A DNA stretch of 64,000 nucleotides from Meandrina meandrites (Eukaryota; Cnidaria; Anthozoa; Scleractinia; Meandrinidae), in contig OY855915.1 of NCBI GenBank assembly GCA_963693305.1, positions 7,391,607-7,455,606 on the forward strand, written 5' to 3'. The stretch's first letter is position 1, and each line of letters begins with the position of its first letter. Under the pieces are notes generated by a model that saw only the letters and a program-made list of their open reading frames with translations, had not been told where the DNA came from and did no database searches. The position numbers were made by a program, and so were the translations under genes. Below, piece after piece: positions 33,486 through 44,291 of this stretch.

Positions 33486-33708
33486 ATTATTTTTTAAGGG
33501 TGCCATAGTGTTATTACAATGACGCAGATAATGTTAGAAAAGAGCGAAACTTATTAAGAATACTCAGTAGATAATGTAAACATCAGCGGTGTAAGGCAAT
33601 ACAACGTTATTAAGCCTAGCAAAGTGGGATGATATAAATTACAAACCGTCGTCTCCACTTTCCCAAACAAACTTATAATTACGTCTTAGTTGCTTTCTAG
33701 CAGATACA

Positions 33709-34611
33709 ATGATGAACCACACCAACAAAAGCAAGAACGAATTAGAACATGGCTCAAGTTTCGAAGACCACGCTGGTAGTGATGCACCTGTCATCATAAA
33801 CTGTGCCCTGAATGCTCCACTGATGCTTCTATCCATTCTCGGCAACGCTTTGGTATTGGCCGCCATAATAAGAACTCCTTCCATCCGCTCTGCTTCAATG
33901 ATCATGCTCGGCAGTCTTGCCGTTTCAGATCTTCTTGTCGGTGGCATAGCTCAACCGCTCTTCATTGCTAAAGAACTTACCGGAAAAAACAATGTTTTCG
34001 TATTCAATCTTTCGCAGATAACAGTGATCTCGCTTTGTGGAGTCTCTCTAAGTACAATAACAGCCATCACTTTGGATCGATATGTGGCCCTTCACTATCA
34101 CATGCGATATGCTAGCTTAGTGACTAAATGCCGGGTCAGAGTTACTGTAGCGATGATCTGGTTGGTAATTTTTGCTTTGTCAAGTTTACGAATCTGGAAA
34201 GAGCGTTCACTTCAACTGTTAACCGCGGCTGTTATTATCATTTGTATAATAACTTGCACATTTTCTTACATCAGAATTTATCTAATAGTTCGTCAGCATC
34301 ACTTACAGATTCGCACACACCACCAGGCAGTGCAATGTTCTAATCGGGACAATAAATTAAACATAGCTCATTTGAGTAGAAGTGCGATAAACACTTTTGT
34401 GTTTTATATCGTTTTAACTGTATGCTATTTTCCAATCTATGTTATATTGACTTTCTACGGAGCTTCTTTCAGGAACTGGAAAACAGAATGGAACTTTGCC
34501 ACCACAACCGTGTTTATGAACTCCTCTATTAATCCATTTTTGTATTGCTGGCGTCTTGGCGAACTTCGAACGGCAGTAAAAAAGATAGTAAAGCAGATGT
34601 TTTGTAAATAA
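33709..34611 (+). CDS. Class A GPCR, MECA-like, intact (receptor 6A)
   Basis: Receptor of 300 residues with an ATG start (MM at the N-terminus; the second ATG at 33712 is an alternative). Sequons NHT and NKS, N46 in TM1, D74 in TM2, a canonical DRY after TM3 (AITLDRYVALHYHMRY), TM5 without proline (IIICIITCTFSYIRIY), CYFP in TM6, and NSSINPFLYCWRL in TM7 followed by GELR rather than RELR. The third inner loop has QIRTHHQAVQ, a departure from the QQQAVQ signature. The protein ends at MFCK, a few residues shorter than the others. AATAAA lies at 34627-34632, 16 bases after the stop, a plausible poly(A) signal. The duplicate at 58130 differs by one residue. Confidence 0.95.
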   Translation: MMNHTNKSKNELEHGSSFEDHAGSDAPVIINCALNAPLMLLSILGNALVLAAIIRTPSIRSASMIMLGSLAVSDLLVGGIAQPLFIAKELTGKNNVFVFNLSQITVISLCGVSLSTITAITLDRYVALHYHMRYASLVTKCRVRVTVAMIWLVIFALSSLRIWKERSLQLLTAAVIIICIITCTFSYIRIYLIVRQHHLQIRTHHQAVQCSNRDNKLNIAHLSRSAINTFVFYIVLTVCYFPIYVILTFYGASFRNWKTEWNFATTTVFMNSSINPFLYCWRLGELRTAVKKIVKQMFCK

Positions 34612-35815
34612 ACAGTTCAGAACTTAAATAAAAGCAACCAAATATTTTACCTTACCGTGCAAACGAAGACGTTGGATCCCAATTTAATGAAGTAATTTTA
34701 ATTATGCCTGTTTATATCACGATAATAAACAAAATTTATGGATTGTAGTGAAGCTCGATCAGGTCTGGTGTAAAAAGAGACAAATGGTTTGAGAAAATCA
34801 GAGTAAAAGTGTCCTAAAAAATCCTACATTGAAAGATGAGAAAAAATCTCGAGTTTTTGATGAGTGTAGAATATCCCCGTCCTTATAATTAGTACACGTT
34901 TTTTCGGATTTTTTTAATGTCAAAATGCTTAAGAAAGATTGTCAAAACATACTAATGTAAAAAACTGTAAGGAACCACAGAAACCACCGAAAACTGAAAA
35001 AAAAAATGGGGATGATTTACAAAGATCATCCGCGGCCTGCCCTGCACAGTGGTCGATTTTGACATACCCTTTTTGCAGCTTAGAGAGATGTCATTTACCT
35101 ACCCTAATTTTAAATTTTTGACGAAGAATTTAAAATTCAAGAATGTAGGTAGAGAGCTTTATGCAATAAATGTGGGACCGATGAATGAGTTGAATAAGTT
35201 AAATGTATTGTATAATCGATTTTATATAATACTTTTTTACCGTAGTCGCTAAGATAGATTTAAATGTTTTTTTTAAAGACTAGACTATTGGGTCTTCTTT
35301 TATAAAGTCAGTTTGAATGTGGTTAAAAAGCACTGTTTCAAATTGCACCAGTTATAATTATTGTAGGCATTGATCTTAGACAACGCACATTTAATAGAAA
35401 ATCAGAATGGAAAATCTTATATAAATTTAAACCACATTGGAAGACCTGAGTCCCGTAAACCACGGCACTATATATATAACGTAAGCAACAAAGGACGAGC
35501 AGATTCTCATTGTTTATAAAAAAAAAATCTTGGTAAATATGTATTCAGGGCGTAGGTTTGTGTTTGTGTTTCCCCCTTTTGATGTTAATTTTTGTCGGCA
35601 ATAGCTGAAACGAACTTGTCTAAATCATACATGGACTTAATGTGGGAAACAAAAGATATAAGCTCTAATTCATTGATCGTATCACTAAATAATAAAATAG
35701 CACTTCTCCTGTTTAATTAATCTTAGGCTACCAATACCAATTATTTTACTGAGGCGCTGGCATGAAATTTGGCATTTTATTAAGACTCATTTATAATGCA
35801 TTATGTGACATATAT
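34612..35815. other. Spacer without recognised gene
   Basis: Short frames only (34939-35121, 35049-35252). The segment near 35443-35515 (GTCCCGTAAACCACGGCA, ATAACGTAAGCAACAAA) recurs at 40004-40075, so it belongs to an older tandem unit of the array. Confidence 0.5.
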
Positions 35816-35820
35816 GTTCT

Positions 35821-35994
35821 ATTCTCTATTTTCGAATTTACACTTCACTTTGTACACTTTGTTTGCCTCCCAAATTGTTCATAAACTATTGTTTTCAAAT
35901 TCTCTTGGGAGTACTACATTTTCCCAAAACAATAGTTTATGCAAAATTTGGGGGGCAGACAAAGTGTATTACAGACAATTGGAAAATAGAGAAT
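35821..35994. repeat. ~174-bp inverted repeat inside GPCR remnant region, copy A
   Basis: The left arm runs from ATTCTCTATTTTCGAAT through CACTTTGTTTGCCTCCCAAA and CATAAACTATTGTTTT; the right arm is its complement ending GGAAAATAGAGAAT. The hairpin is imperfect at the loop. It sits just before the TM6-TM7 remnant and may have been inserted into a receptor gene. Confidence 0.82.
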
Positions 35995-36004
35995 GGCGTT
36001 TTGA

Positions 36005-36130
36005 TGCTCTGCTATAATTATTTCAGTACACATTTAACACTCTATCTATGGAGTATCACACAAAAACTGGAAAACAGAATGGAACTTTGCTATCATGGCA
36101 GTTTTTATGAAATCTTTTAACAATCCAATA
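36005..36130 (+). pseudogene. GPCR TM6-TM7 remnant, copy A
   Basis: The segment TCTATGGAGTATCACACAAA, AACTGGAAAACAGAATGGAA, CTTTGCTATCATGGCAGTTT and TTATGAAATCTTTTAACAAT corresponds to LYGISHKNWKTEWNFAIMAVF and MKSFNNP of the receptors. NSSINP has decayed to KSFNNP, and the tail is missing. Confidence 0.85.
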
Positions 36131-36135
36131 TAAAT

Positions 36136-37528
36136 TGTATGGTCTTTAAAACACTGTTTATTTCATATACTCATCATCTGATAAAAGATAACAGTTGCAT
36201 GGAAAAGCGGAAAACGCCGGATCATAGATCATTGAACATTCTTCAAAGTGAGGTAGGGCGAACGTGGGTTTGAGAATCTGAGACTATTTCGTGTTCGTAA
36301 TTAGAATATCACGTTAATTTTTTGTTTCTGTTCTGTATAAAAAGACAGTTTTTTAGGAAAACAAACAATATTTCTCAACCATAAATGTCCAAAATAAACC
36401 AGGAACCGCAGCAGCAGGCTATGACTGCATCGAAATGGGAAAGGCAAGAATTGAAGAAAAATTGGTAAACTGGTCCCACTAGCATTATGTTTGTGTTACT
36501 TTTCGTATGAGCGCATTCAGCTGTATTCAATTAAAACGTGTTCTTTCTGTCGGTTAACCTTTAGAATAGTTAATTGATTTTCTTAGAAACTTTCAGGGCA
36601 TTCAGTGGCATTGCAAACTAACACTGAATTGTTTTATATACTTTCAATAATCCGTACAAAGCATTGCATGTTCTGCGGAAAACAACGAAATTACTTTCCA
36701 GTTTATTTAAAATAACTTATTGACATTGTCCAAATTTGAATGACAATTGGATTTGCAGCCGGAACATCAGACGTGGCCTGTGAATCTGAATCAAAATGCT
36801 TAATGTACTCGACTGTCTGAGACCTGTACAGGCCCCAATATCTCCTGAAATTACTCTGGAAACAGAATTAACCTCCATTAATGACTGTCAGATTAAAATT
36901 ATTGCTTTGCATTATTAATAAACTGATATAGAAATATGTTTTCACGATGGGCGTGCTGTTCGTATTTTCAATGTATTTAGTTTTAATACAGCTTTATTTT
37001 TTCTCCTTTATTGATGTTTACTTTAGTAAGAACGCATGTTAAAAAGTCATTGTTAGATTTGCGCAATACTAATGGAGTGCGGACATCGCCTGTGATTCTG
37101 GGTCGAAATACTTAATATATTAGATTTGCGCGATACGAATGGAGTGCTAGGTACAACAAAAGAGTTGTACCTTAAAATTACAAAATAATACTACTTGCTT
37201 TAATCAAAACTCTTCTTTCATCAGAGTAATGACCGCTTTCTTCTTCTTATGAAGGCTAGGTAACTGATGATTATCGAAGAACGCTCGCATTCAATTCGAA
37301 ATCCTTCATATTTCAGTACCAATTATTTCAAAGGATGTCAAAAAGGTTCTGTTTACTGGCATATATAATGTGAAAAAAGAGCAAGATTTAATGAAAAAAA
37401 AAACTTAGTAGGTAATACAAAAGCGAACATCACTGAAGCTAAGCATCAAACGCACCTGTCACTCGGGGTGTAAAGAAGTGTAATGATATAAACTGACAAC
37501 CGCAATTTGCACTTTTCGAGAAAATCCT
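36136..37528. other. Spacer homologous to 43200-44290
   Basis: From about 36516 onward this tracks the spacer between receptors 8A and 9A, for example GCATTCAGTGGCATTGCA and AACTGATGATTATCGAAGAA. So receptor-plus-spacer was an older duplication unit. Confidence 0.7.
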
Positions 37529-37531
37529 ACA

Positions 37532-38488
37532 ATGTCTGATTTGCTTTCTACTAGACATAATGACGGCAACACGACAAACCAAACCAATGTTAGCAAAAAC
37601 GAAGCGTGTTATGATTATTGTTATTTTCAAGTTTACACTGGCATTGATGTAACTCTCACAATAATCTGCGCTTTGAATGTGCCATCGATGGTCATATCAA
37701 CTCTTGGCAACGCTTTGGTGCTGGCCGCCATAATAAGAACTTCTTCTGTTCGTTCAAATTCAATAGTTATGCTCAGCAGTCTTGCCGTTTCAGATCTTCT
37801 GATTGGAGTCATAGCTCAACCGCTTTTCATTGCAAGGGAACTAACCGTAAACAGCGTTTTCGTATAGCGTCTTTCACATATGACAATGGTCTCGCTTTGC
37901 GTAGTCTCTCTAAGTACAATAACAGCCATTACTTTGGATCGATATCTGGCCCTTCACTACCACATGCGATATGCTAGTTTAGTGATTAAATTCCGTGTAA
38001 CTTGTGCCTTATTGATGGTTTGGTTGGGAAACGTCTTTTCGTCAGGTTTACATATGTGGAATGATGCTGCCTATATACTCTTAACCGTAGTTTTAACTTG
38101 CAGTTGTCTTATAATTTCAACTTTTTGTTACATCAGAATTTATCGCATTGTTCGTCACCATCAGCTCCAGATTAATGCTCAACAAGAAGCAGTACAAGGT
38201 TCCAACCTTAACAATAACTTTAACATAACGCGATTGAGTAGAAGCGCCAAAAACACGTTCGTGTTTTATATCGTTTTAATATTATGTTATTGTCCAATTT
38301 TTGTTTTGATGGTGTCCTACGGAGGTTTAAACATGGGCTGGAAAACAGAATGGCACTTTGCTACTACAATAATGTTTATGAATTCCTCTATAAACCCAGT
38401 ATTGTATTGTTGGCGTCTTCGAGAGCTTCGAACGGCAGTCAGAAAGACAGCAAGGCAGATGCTATGTATACAAACAGATCAAGAATAA
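37532..38488 (+). pseudogene. Class A GPCR with one in-frame TAG (receptor 7)
   Basis: Full-length receptor frame of 318 codons broken only by TAG at 37865-37867, in the outer loop before TM3. The sister genes have TTA/TTC-type codons (leucine or phenylalanine) at this place. Both halves are in the same frame. Upstream are NTT, NQT and NVS sequons and a Cys/Tyr-rich stretch (ACYDYCYF); GN in TM1 and LAVSD in TM2 follow. Downstream are a canonical DRY, CYCP in TM6 and NSSINPVLYCWRL in TM7. Everything except the stop looks functional, so it is either a very young pseudogene or a polymorphic null allele. Stop readthrough cannot be ruled out. This gene is absent from copy B, where only an 83-bp related stub remains. 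Confidence 0.88.
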
Positions 38489-40213
38489 CATTTAATAGTC
38501 AGCCAAACATGAACGCCACGCTGACTGCGCTGACTATAACTATCTCATACTCAACATCGCGAGTGGAATAATTGTTTTATTAAAATATGGCCAAAGAATT
38601 TCAACATTTGAGCTCCCCGGCTGTTCTCACGGACGAGTACACCTACCACTTTTGTGGTCTATGGTATATGAGCCCAATCAGGTGTCAATCTAAATTAAAT
38701 GTTTCTATTGCTATGTTGGAAAACTACGTGTGGAAAAGGAGAGTGTAGAACATGTATGGGCTGAAAACTGATGTACAAATGCAGCTTTTGTACTCTAGCT
38801 ATAACATGCAATGTTTTCTGTAAAATACATATTTTAGGAACATTTAAACTTTCCGCAAATTAACTTTTAGTAAGTAAAACATCGCTGCCCTGTTGCCCAC
38901 AAAAGAAAAGCAATTAATAATAAAGTAAAAGATTACAGGAAAGAGTCAGAATAGTATAATAGATCTCTTTTCTTTTCTATTGCAATTCACAGATATGAAG
39001 TATTTGTCATCTGATAAAAGATTTCAGTTAAAAGTCAACATGGAAAACGTCTGATATCAGAGTCTTTCTTGTTGTTAAAATAACACGGCAACTGTTTTGT
39101 TCGTTTGTTGTAAAATACACATTTTAGGAACATTCCCAAAATATAAATGTTTAACAATGTGTAATACAAGGGGACTACAGTAACAAGCTATGACCGGTAA
39201 GACTAGATAAGTGTTAAGTTTGGGTTCCTATACATATGTGAACATTCAGCTGTAATCAATTAAAACTAGTTGTTTCTCTCCGGGTAAGCTTCAGAATAGA
39301 TTTTTATTTTCTTAGGTCGTTTTATGTAGATAAATATAGAAACAACGACGTTTTCTTTCAAGCATATTAAACACTATTGAACATTGACCAAAGTTGATTT
39401 TGATTCATCTGCAGAACGTCAGAGACCTCCAATTATTCTCAAAATGATAAATACATTCAACTGTCTGAGACGATTAAAACGTCGTGACAGTTTGCTTTAA
39501 ATCGAAGCAATTTCCATAAATAACTGTTATCAATAACTAAGGCTTCGCATTATCGATGAACTGCTATATAAATATGTTTTTACAGCCTGCAATGTGTTTG
39601 TATTTTGAATTTTCTTAGTTTTGTAGCCCCTTTTTTGATGATGATTTCTTGGGAACTGATTTTAAAAGGCCATTGTTTGATTTGCACATACGTATGTAGT
39701 GCTATGTAGAAGAAAAAGGTCTATATGGTATACCATAAAATTAGAAAATAATGCTATTTTCCTTTATCAAAACTCAAAAGTAATTATTTTAAGAACCTTA
39801 ATGAGTGCGAATTCGGCTCGAAGAACCCTCACATTCATTTCGAATTTATGTAGATTGTACTACCAATAATTTCAAAGGATGTCAAGAAATAAAGGGTATG
39901 TTGACTGGCTTTCATAATGAGAAACATTTTATTGAGAAAACTCAGTAGGTTATCAGCTGAAATCGGCTGTGAAGGCAACAAACTTCTCTGTCAGTTCTTG
40001 GCCTGAGTCTCGTAAACCACGGCAGCATATAACGTAAGCAACAAAAGATGAGAGCTCAACAACTGATACGAGAACAGATTCTCATTACTAAACGGTAACG
40101 AGGAATACTTTAGTTGGAAAAGCTAAGTGAATGCTGTCAAGGAAATAAGTTTGTGTGCACTTGAGAGTATTGTAAAGAAGGGAGTGTAGCAATTTTCTTC
40201 TTCGCGTCAATGT
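38489..40213. other. Spacer, only in copy A
   Basis: Parts resemble 36150-37500, for example TCATCTGATAAAAGAT at 36175 and 39008, and the CTCGTAAACCACGGCA segment near 40010. No gene is present. The stretch is missing from copy B as part of a ~5-kb gap. Confidence 0.6.
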
Positions 40214-40215
40214 TA

Positions 40216-40837
40216 CAGTGGAACCCCGTTAATACGGCCACCAACGGGCCATGGAAATTTGGCCGTATTAACGGGGTAGTGTCAAATTTAATGACTGGTC
40301 TACTTCAAGGGCAGTGACGCCTTGACAGATAAATATCATAATTGCACTTCTAAACAGAGCCACATCAAAATGCTAACCAGCGCTGACGAATCTATTGGAC
40401 CTTGAGAACAATCTTTCTGTGAGAGATGTTCACAAAGACGAGAAAAGCTCAAAGAGATCCACAGAACAAGTAGGAAGCCGCAAGAAAAAAAAGCATGCCG
40501 CGGTAAAAAGTTTGGTATTTGTTCTCTTTTTACTACACGCTTTGTAATTTCGCTAAGCAATCGTTTTGAATAAAATAGTATCATTCAATATTGTTTCTCA
40601 AATACTGTATTTGTTTCCTTTGGTCAATTATTAATGGGTATTTGGTTCGAGTGGCCGTATTAGCGGGGTAAAATTGTAAAGGATTGTATCGTTTGGGAAT
40701 TCACAATGTGGCCGTTGGCCGCATTAACGGGGTTTTATTATAAGAAAATATATGGGTGTTTCGCCGGGACAAAAAAAAGTGGCCGTAATAACGAGGTGGC
40801 CGTATTAACGAGGTGGCCGTAAGGCGGGGTTCCACTG
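40216..40837. mobile_element. Tigger/pogo-like non-autonomous element, TA duplication
   Basis: Ends CAGTGGAACCCCGTTAATAC and, in reverse complement, CAGTGGAACCCCGCCTTACG, flanked by TA at 40214-40215 and 40838-40839. CAGTGGAAC termini with TA targets are characteristic of Tigger/pogo elements. The motif GGCCGTATTAACG(A/G)GGT recurs several times near both ends. At 622 bp it is too short for a transposase and none is seen. Only in copy A. Confidence 0.9.
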
Positions 40838-40839
40838 TA

Positions 40840-41541
40840 CTTAATTCATATCTTGATGACTTTTTAATACTTATAGAGTATTTTCTTTTCCAGGCGCGAG
40901 TTAAAAGCTATCTTATTAATATTCCCTGATTAAGTTATTACTATTCTGTAAATGTAGATGCCAACATGGTAAATCCAATTCAATTCCTGTTGTATTACAA
41001 TCATTGGCCAGCTTAACTTATGGTTTACTGAGCCAATTTCTGCTACTAAAAGCACTCCATATGGTGTAAGACATGGAGTCCTTCCCTATATCGAGAACCA
41101 ATCTTCTGTCCTTTAATTCTGACAAAGTGTAATAGTGTATGTAGGGTCTTTTGAGTGAGGAAATATCTGAATTTTTTTATTTTTAACTGAAATAGAAACC
41201 GTAAGCAACAGCTGTATGATGAACTGTACCTCCAGCTATGCCAATTATGATCTGATTAATTTGTAGTGGTGAAAAGTTTCACCACCCATAGCTTGGGTTG
41301 TATAACATCGTTCAATTATTTCATTTCAAAGACATCAGAAGACTTTTGTTACCTGAAATTTGTATAAAACTAATTAGCTTTTTGACAGTTGGAATTGAAA
41401 ATAGATTCTTAGAAATGCAATTTGAAATGCAGCAGGATAGAACTGTTCTGGTAGTTGTTCCTTTGTAATAATATAATCAATGATCGGACAATCAACACGG
41501 ATCACAATGGCCTACATTTGAAAAGCCTTGGAGATAAAAAA
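40840..41541. other. Spacer without recognised gene
   Basis: AT-rich. The homology with copy B resumes at about 41397 (ATTCTTAGAAATGCAATTT). Confidence 0.45.
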
Positions 41542-41545
41542 TTAA

Positions 41546-42169
41546 GGGGGGTCCTTCTTAACCACCAATTTGTTGCTATGGAAGGTATCTAACCATCGTA
41601 TTTTGGAAACCAGACTTCCTATTGATATGCTTTTTGCACAACTTTGTTCAATTAAAGAGTCCTTCAAGAGTTTCAAATCACGGCCATTTTTGACAAGCCA
41701 CGTGACCAGAATAGAAAAAACCCTAAAACTCAAAGGGCATCAAGATCTGAAAATTAAAATCAGTGCCAATAGATAAAGAATGTCCACATGTTGAATGCTT
41801 CGTATGGGTTTTATGGAATTCGCATTTTTATAAAAGTTATCACGTAATAAACATCCTTATTTCTAGACTTTCTTCAGTAGCGTTCCTTTTTTATGTGTTA
41901 ATGGTTATTCCTTACGTAGGATTGTAAAGAAGGCTCTGTTATCTCTGATTCTTAAAAAGATATGGAACTCTACCTTCTTTCCCCCAAGTTTTAGGGATTT
42001 TAATTACCAACGCGCGGTTTGGGACTGGCACTAGTTACGCGCCAGGTTTTCCCCTCTAAAAGACTCACCATTTAGCAATACAAAACCCTGCAAAATGGCT
42101 TGCCACCAAAAATCGTCTTAAGCAATCCCTTATCAACTGCTCTAGATCTGTAGTTAAGAAGGACCCCCC
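41546..42169. mobile_element. Kolobok-like MITE, TTAA duplication
   Basis: The 624-bp element has ends GGGGGGTCCTTCTTAAC and its complement GTTAAGAAGGACCCCCC, flanked by TTAA at 41542-41545 and 42170-42173. Copy B has the undisturbed site AAAAATTAAACAACATC with a single TTAA at 61198-61201. TTAA with purine-rich termini fits Kolobok better than piggyBac. Minus and plus frames (41542-41733, 41570-41776) are short and unrecognised. It sits about 100 bp upstream of receptor 8A. Confidence 0.88.
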
Positions 42170-42273
42170 TTAAACAACATCTAGAGATCATTTCAGTGGA
42201 AGCCGATTATCCTTGAAAGCGGACGATTTTGTAATCACGACGAGGTTAAGTTGGGATTTTTGAAAGACGAAGC

Positions 42274-43188
42274 ATGCTGAACAGCAGCTCCTTACTTAGG
42301 AACGAATCACAAAGTAGTTACTTTGACATTCGCGATGATACTCATTCTGAAAATATTGTCATCATATATTGCGCTCTCAATGCTCCACTGATGATCATGA
42401 CCGTTGTTGGCAACGCTCTTGTCATAGCAGCAGTATTGGGAACTCCTTCGCTTTCGTCGCCGTCTACAACTCTGCTTTGCAATTTAGCCTTCACAGATCT
42501 TCTCGTTGGGCTTGTTGTACAACCGCTTTTCATTACTAAAGAACTTACACCTGATCACTCTTTAACTTGGTACATTTTTCATATCACGTCACACAGTTTG
42601 TGCGGAGTTTCTGTTTGGACAATGACAGCCATAAGTATGGATAGATTTGCGGCTCTCCACTACCACATGAAATACGTTTCCATAGTAACTACATCACGCG
42701 TTTTGTACGCGTTAGTTGCAATGTGGCTTCTTATGTTTTCGGCTTCGAGTGCTCTTTACCTATGGGAAAGGTCGATATATCAGATAGTGTCTTCGGCTTT
42801 TATCGCAGTGTGTATGTTGATATCCTTATTTTGTTACATTCGAATTTTCCAAATTGTTAAACGACATCAAATACAAATTCAAGCGCAACAACAAGCAGTG
42901 CAAAATTCAGAAGCTAGTTATAACTTACATATAACCCAGTTGAGAAAAAGTGCTATAAACATTTTTATTTATTACACTTTTCTGCTTTTATGTTACATTC
43001 CAATGTTTATTTTCTTAGCCCTTTTTGGAATGGCAAAAATAGACTGGCAAAAGGAATGGAACTTTGCTACCACTTTAGTATTTGTGAACTCTTCCATTAA
43101 TCCACTTTTGTATTGCTGGCGTCTAAGGGAGCTTCGAAGGGCAGTTGTGAAAACAGCAAGAAAGATGTTATGTAAGAAAATTGATTAG
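42274..43188 (+). CDS. Class A GPCR, MECA-like, intact (receptor 8A)
   Basis: Receptor of 304 residues starting at ATG. N-terminal NSS and NES sequons, GNALVIAAVLGTPS in TM1 (glycine where others have arginine), LAFTD in TM2 instead of LAVSD, MDRF and HYHMKY after TM3, CYIP in TM6, and NSSINPLLYCWRL in TM7. The third inner loop carries the array's most typical signature, QIQIQAQQQAVQ, then RKSAINIF. The tail is RKMLCKKID. Its upstream region is interrupted by the Kolobok-like element (41546-42169), so any promoter proximal to the gene is within about 100 bp or has been displaced. The copy B sister at 61302 has a stop codon at residue 100. Confidence 0.94.
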   Translation: MLNSSSLLRNESQSSYFDIRDDTHSENIVIIYCALNAPLMIMTVVGNALVIAAVLGTPSLSSPSTTLLCNLAFTDLLVGLVVQPLFITKELTPDHSLTWYIFHITSHSLCGVSVWTMTAISMDRFAALHYHMKYVSIVTTSRVLYALVAMWLLMFSASSALYLWERSIYQIVSSAFIAVCMLISLFCYIRIFQIVKRHQIQIQAQQQAVQNSEASYNLHITQLRKSAINIFIYYTFLLLCYIPMFIFLALFGMAKIDWQKEWNFATTLVFVNSSINPLLYCWRLRELRRAVVKTARKMLCKKID

Positions 43189-44290
43189 AATCTAAAACAG
43201 CTGAATTTTATTTACTGGCAAGACTAGGTGCACTGTGGGTGCGGTGCTCCTAATGTAAACTCGGTGAGCCTGAGTTGTTTCAAGAAAAAGTTGGTGAAAA
43301 GGTCCCACTATCATTGCATGTGTTTGTGTTTCTGTACGTATGAGCTCATTCAGCTGTATTCAATTTAACCTTGTTCTTTCTATCCAGTTAAGCTTCAGAA
43401 TAGTTTATTTATTTTCTTTGAAACTTTAAATATATATATGTATAAAGCATTCAGTGGCATTGCATAGTCAACACTGAATTACTTTATATGCTTTCAATAA
43501 TCCGTACGCCGCCATTCATGCTTTTCAGAAAACAACGAAATTACTGTCCGGTTTATTAAAATAATTTACTGACATTGACCAACTTTGAATGAAAATTGGA
43601 ATTGCAACCGGAACATCAGACGCCGCCTGTGACTCTGGATCGAAATACTTAATAGATTCGACTGCCTGAGACCCCAAAACCTAGTGACATTTCTCTTGAA
43701 GCAGGATTAACCTCCATAAATAACTGTCATATTAGAATTAATGCTTTGCATTATTTATAAAGTGGTATAGAAATAGGTTTTCACGGTGGGCGTGCTTTTC
43801 GTATTTTTAATTTATTTAGTTTTAACTCTGTTTTTCTTTTTCCTTCTTTATTGATGGTTATGTTATCGGGAACGGATGTTAAAAGGTCATTGTTTGATTT
43901 GCGCGATACGAATGGAGTACTAAGTAAAGGAAAAAAAAATGTGCCTTAAAATTATAAAATAATACTACTTGCTTTAATCAAAACTCTTCTTTAATCAGAG
44001 TAATGATTGCTTTCTTCTTCTAGGTAACTGATGATTATCGAAGAACGCGTATTCAATGCGAAATGATTTATATTCCAGTACCAATTATTTCAAAGGATGT
44101 CACAAAGGCTCTGTTTACTGGCATACGTAATGTGAAAAAAGAGCAAAATTTAATGAAAAAAAACTCAGTAGGTAAAACAAGAGCAAACATCATTGATGCT
44201 TAGCTCCAAACGCACCTGTTACTCGGGGTGGGAAGAAGTGTAATGATATAAACTGGCTACCGCCATCTGCACTTTTCGAGAAAATCCTAC
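43189..44290. other. Spacer between receptors 8A and 9A
   Basis: Homologous to 36516-37530 and to 62220-63569. No gene recognised. It contains the uninterrupted site (AAATTGGAATTGCAACCGG, near 43594) of the insertion found in copy B at 62624. Confidence 0.7.
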
Positions 44291-44291
44291 A

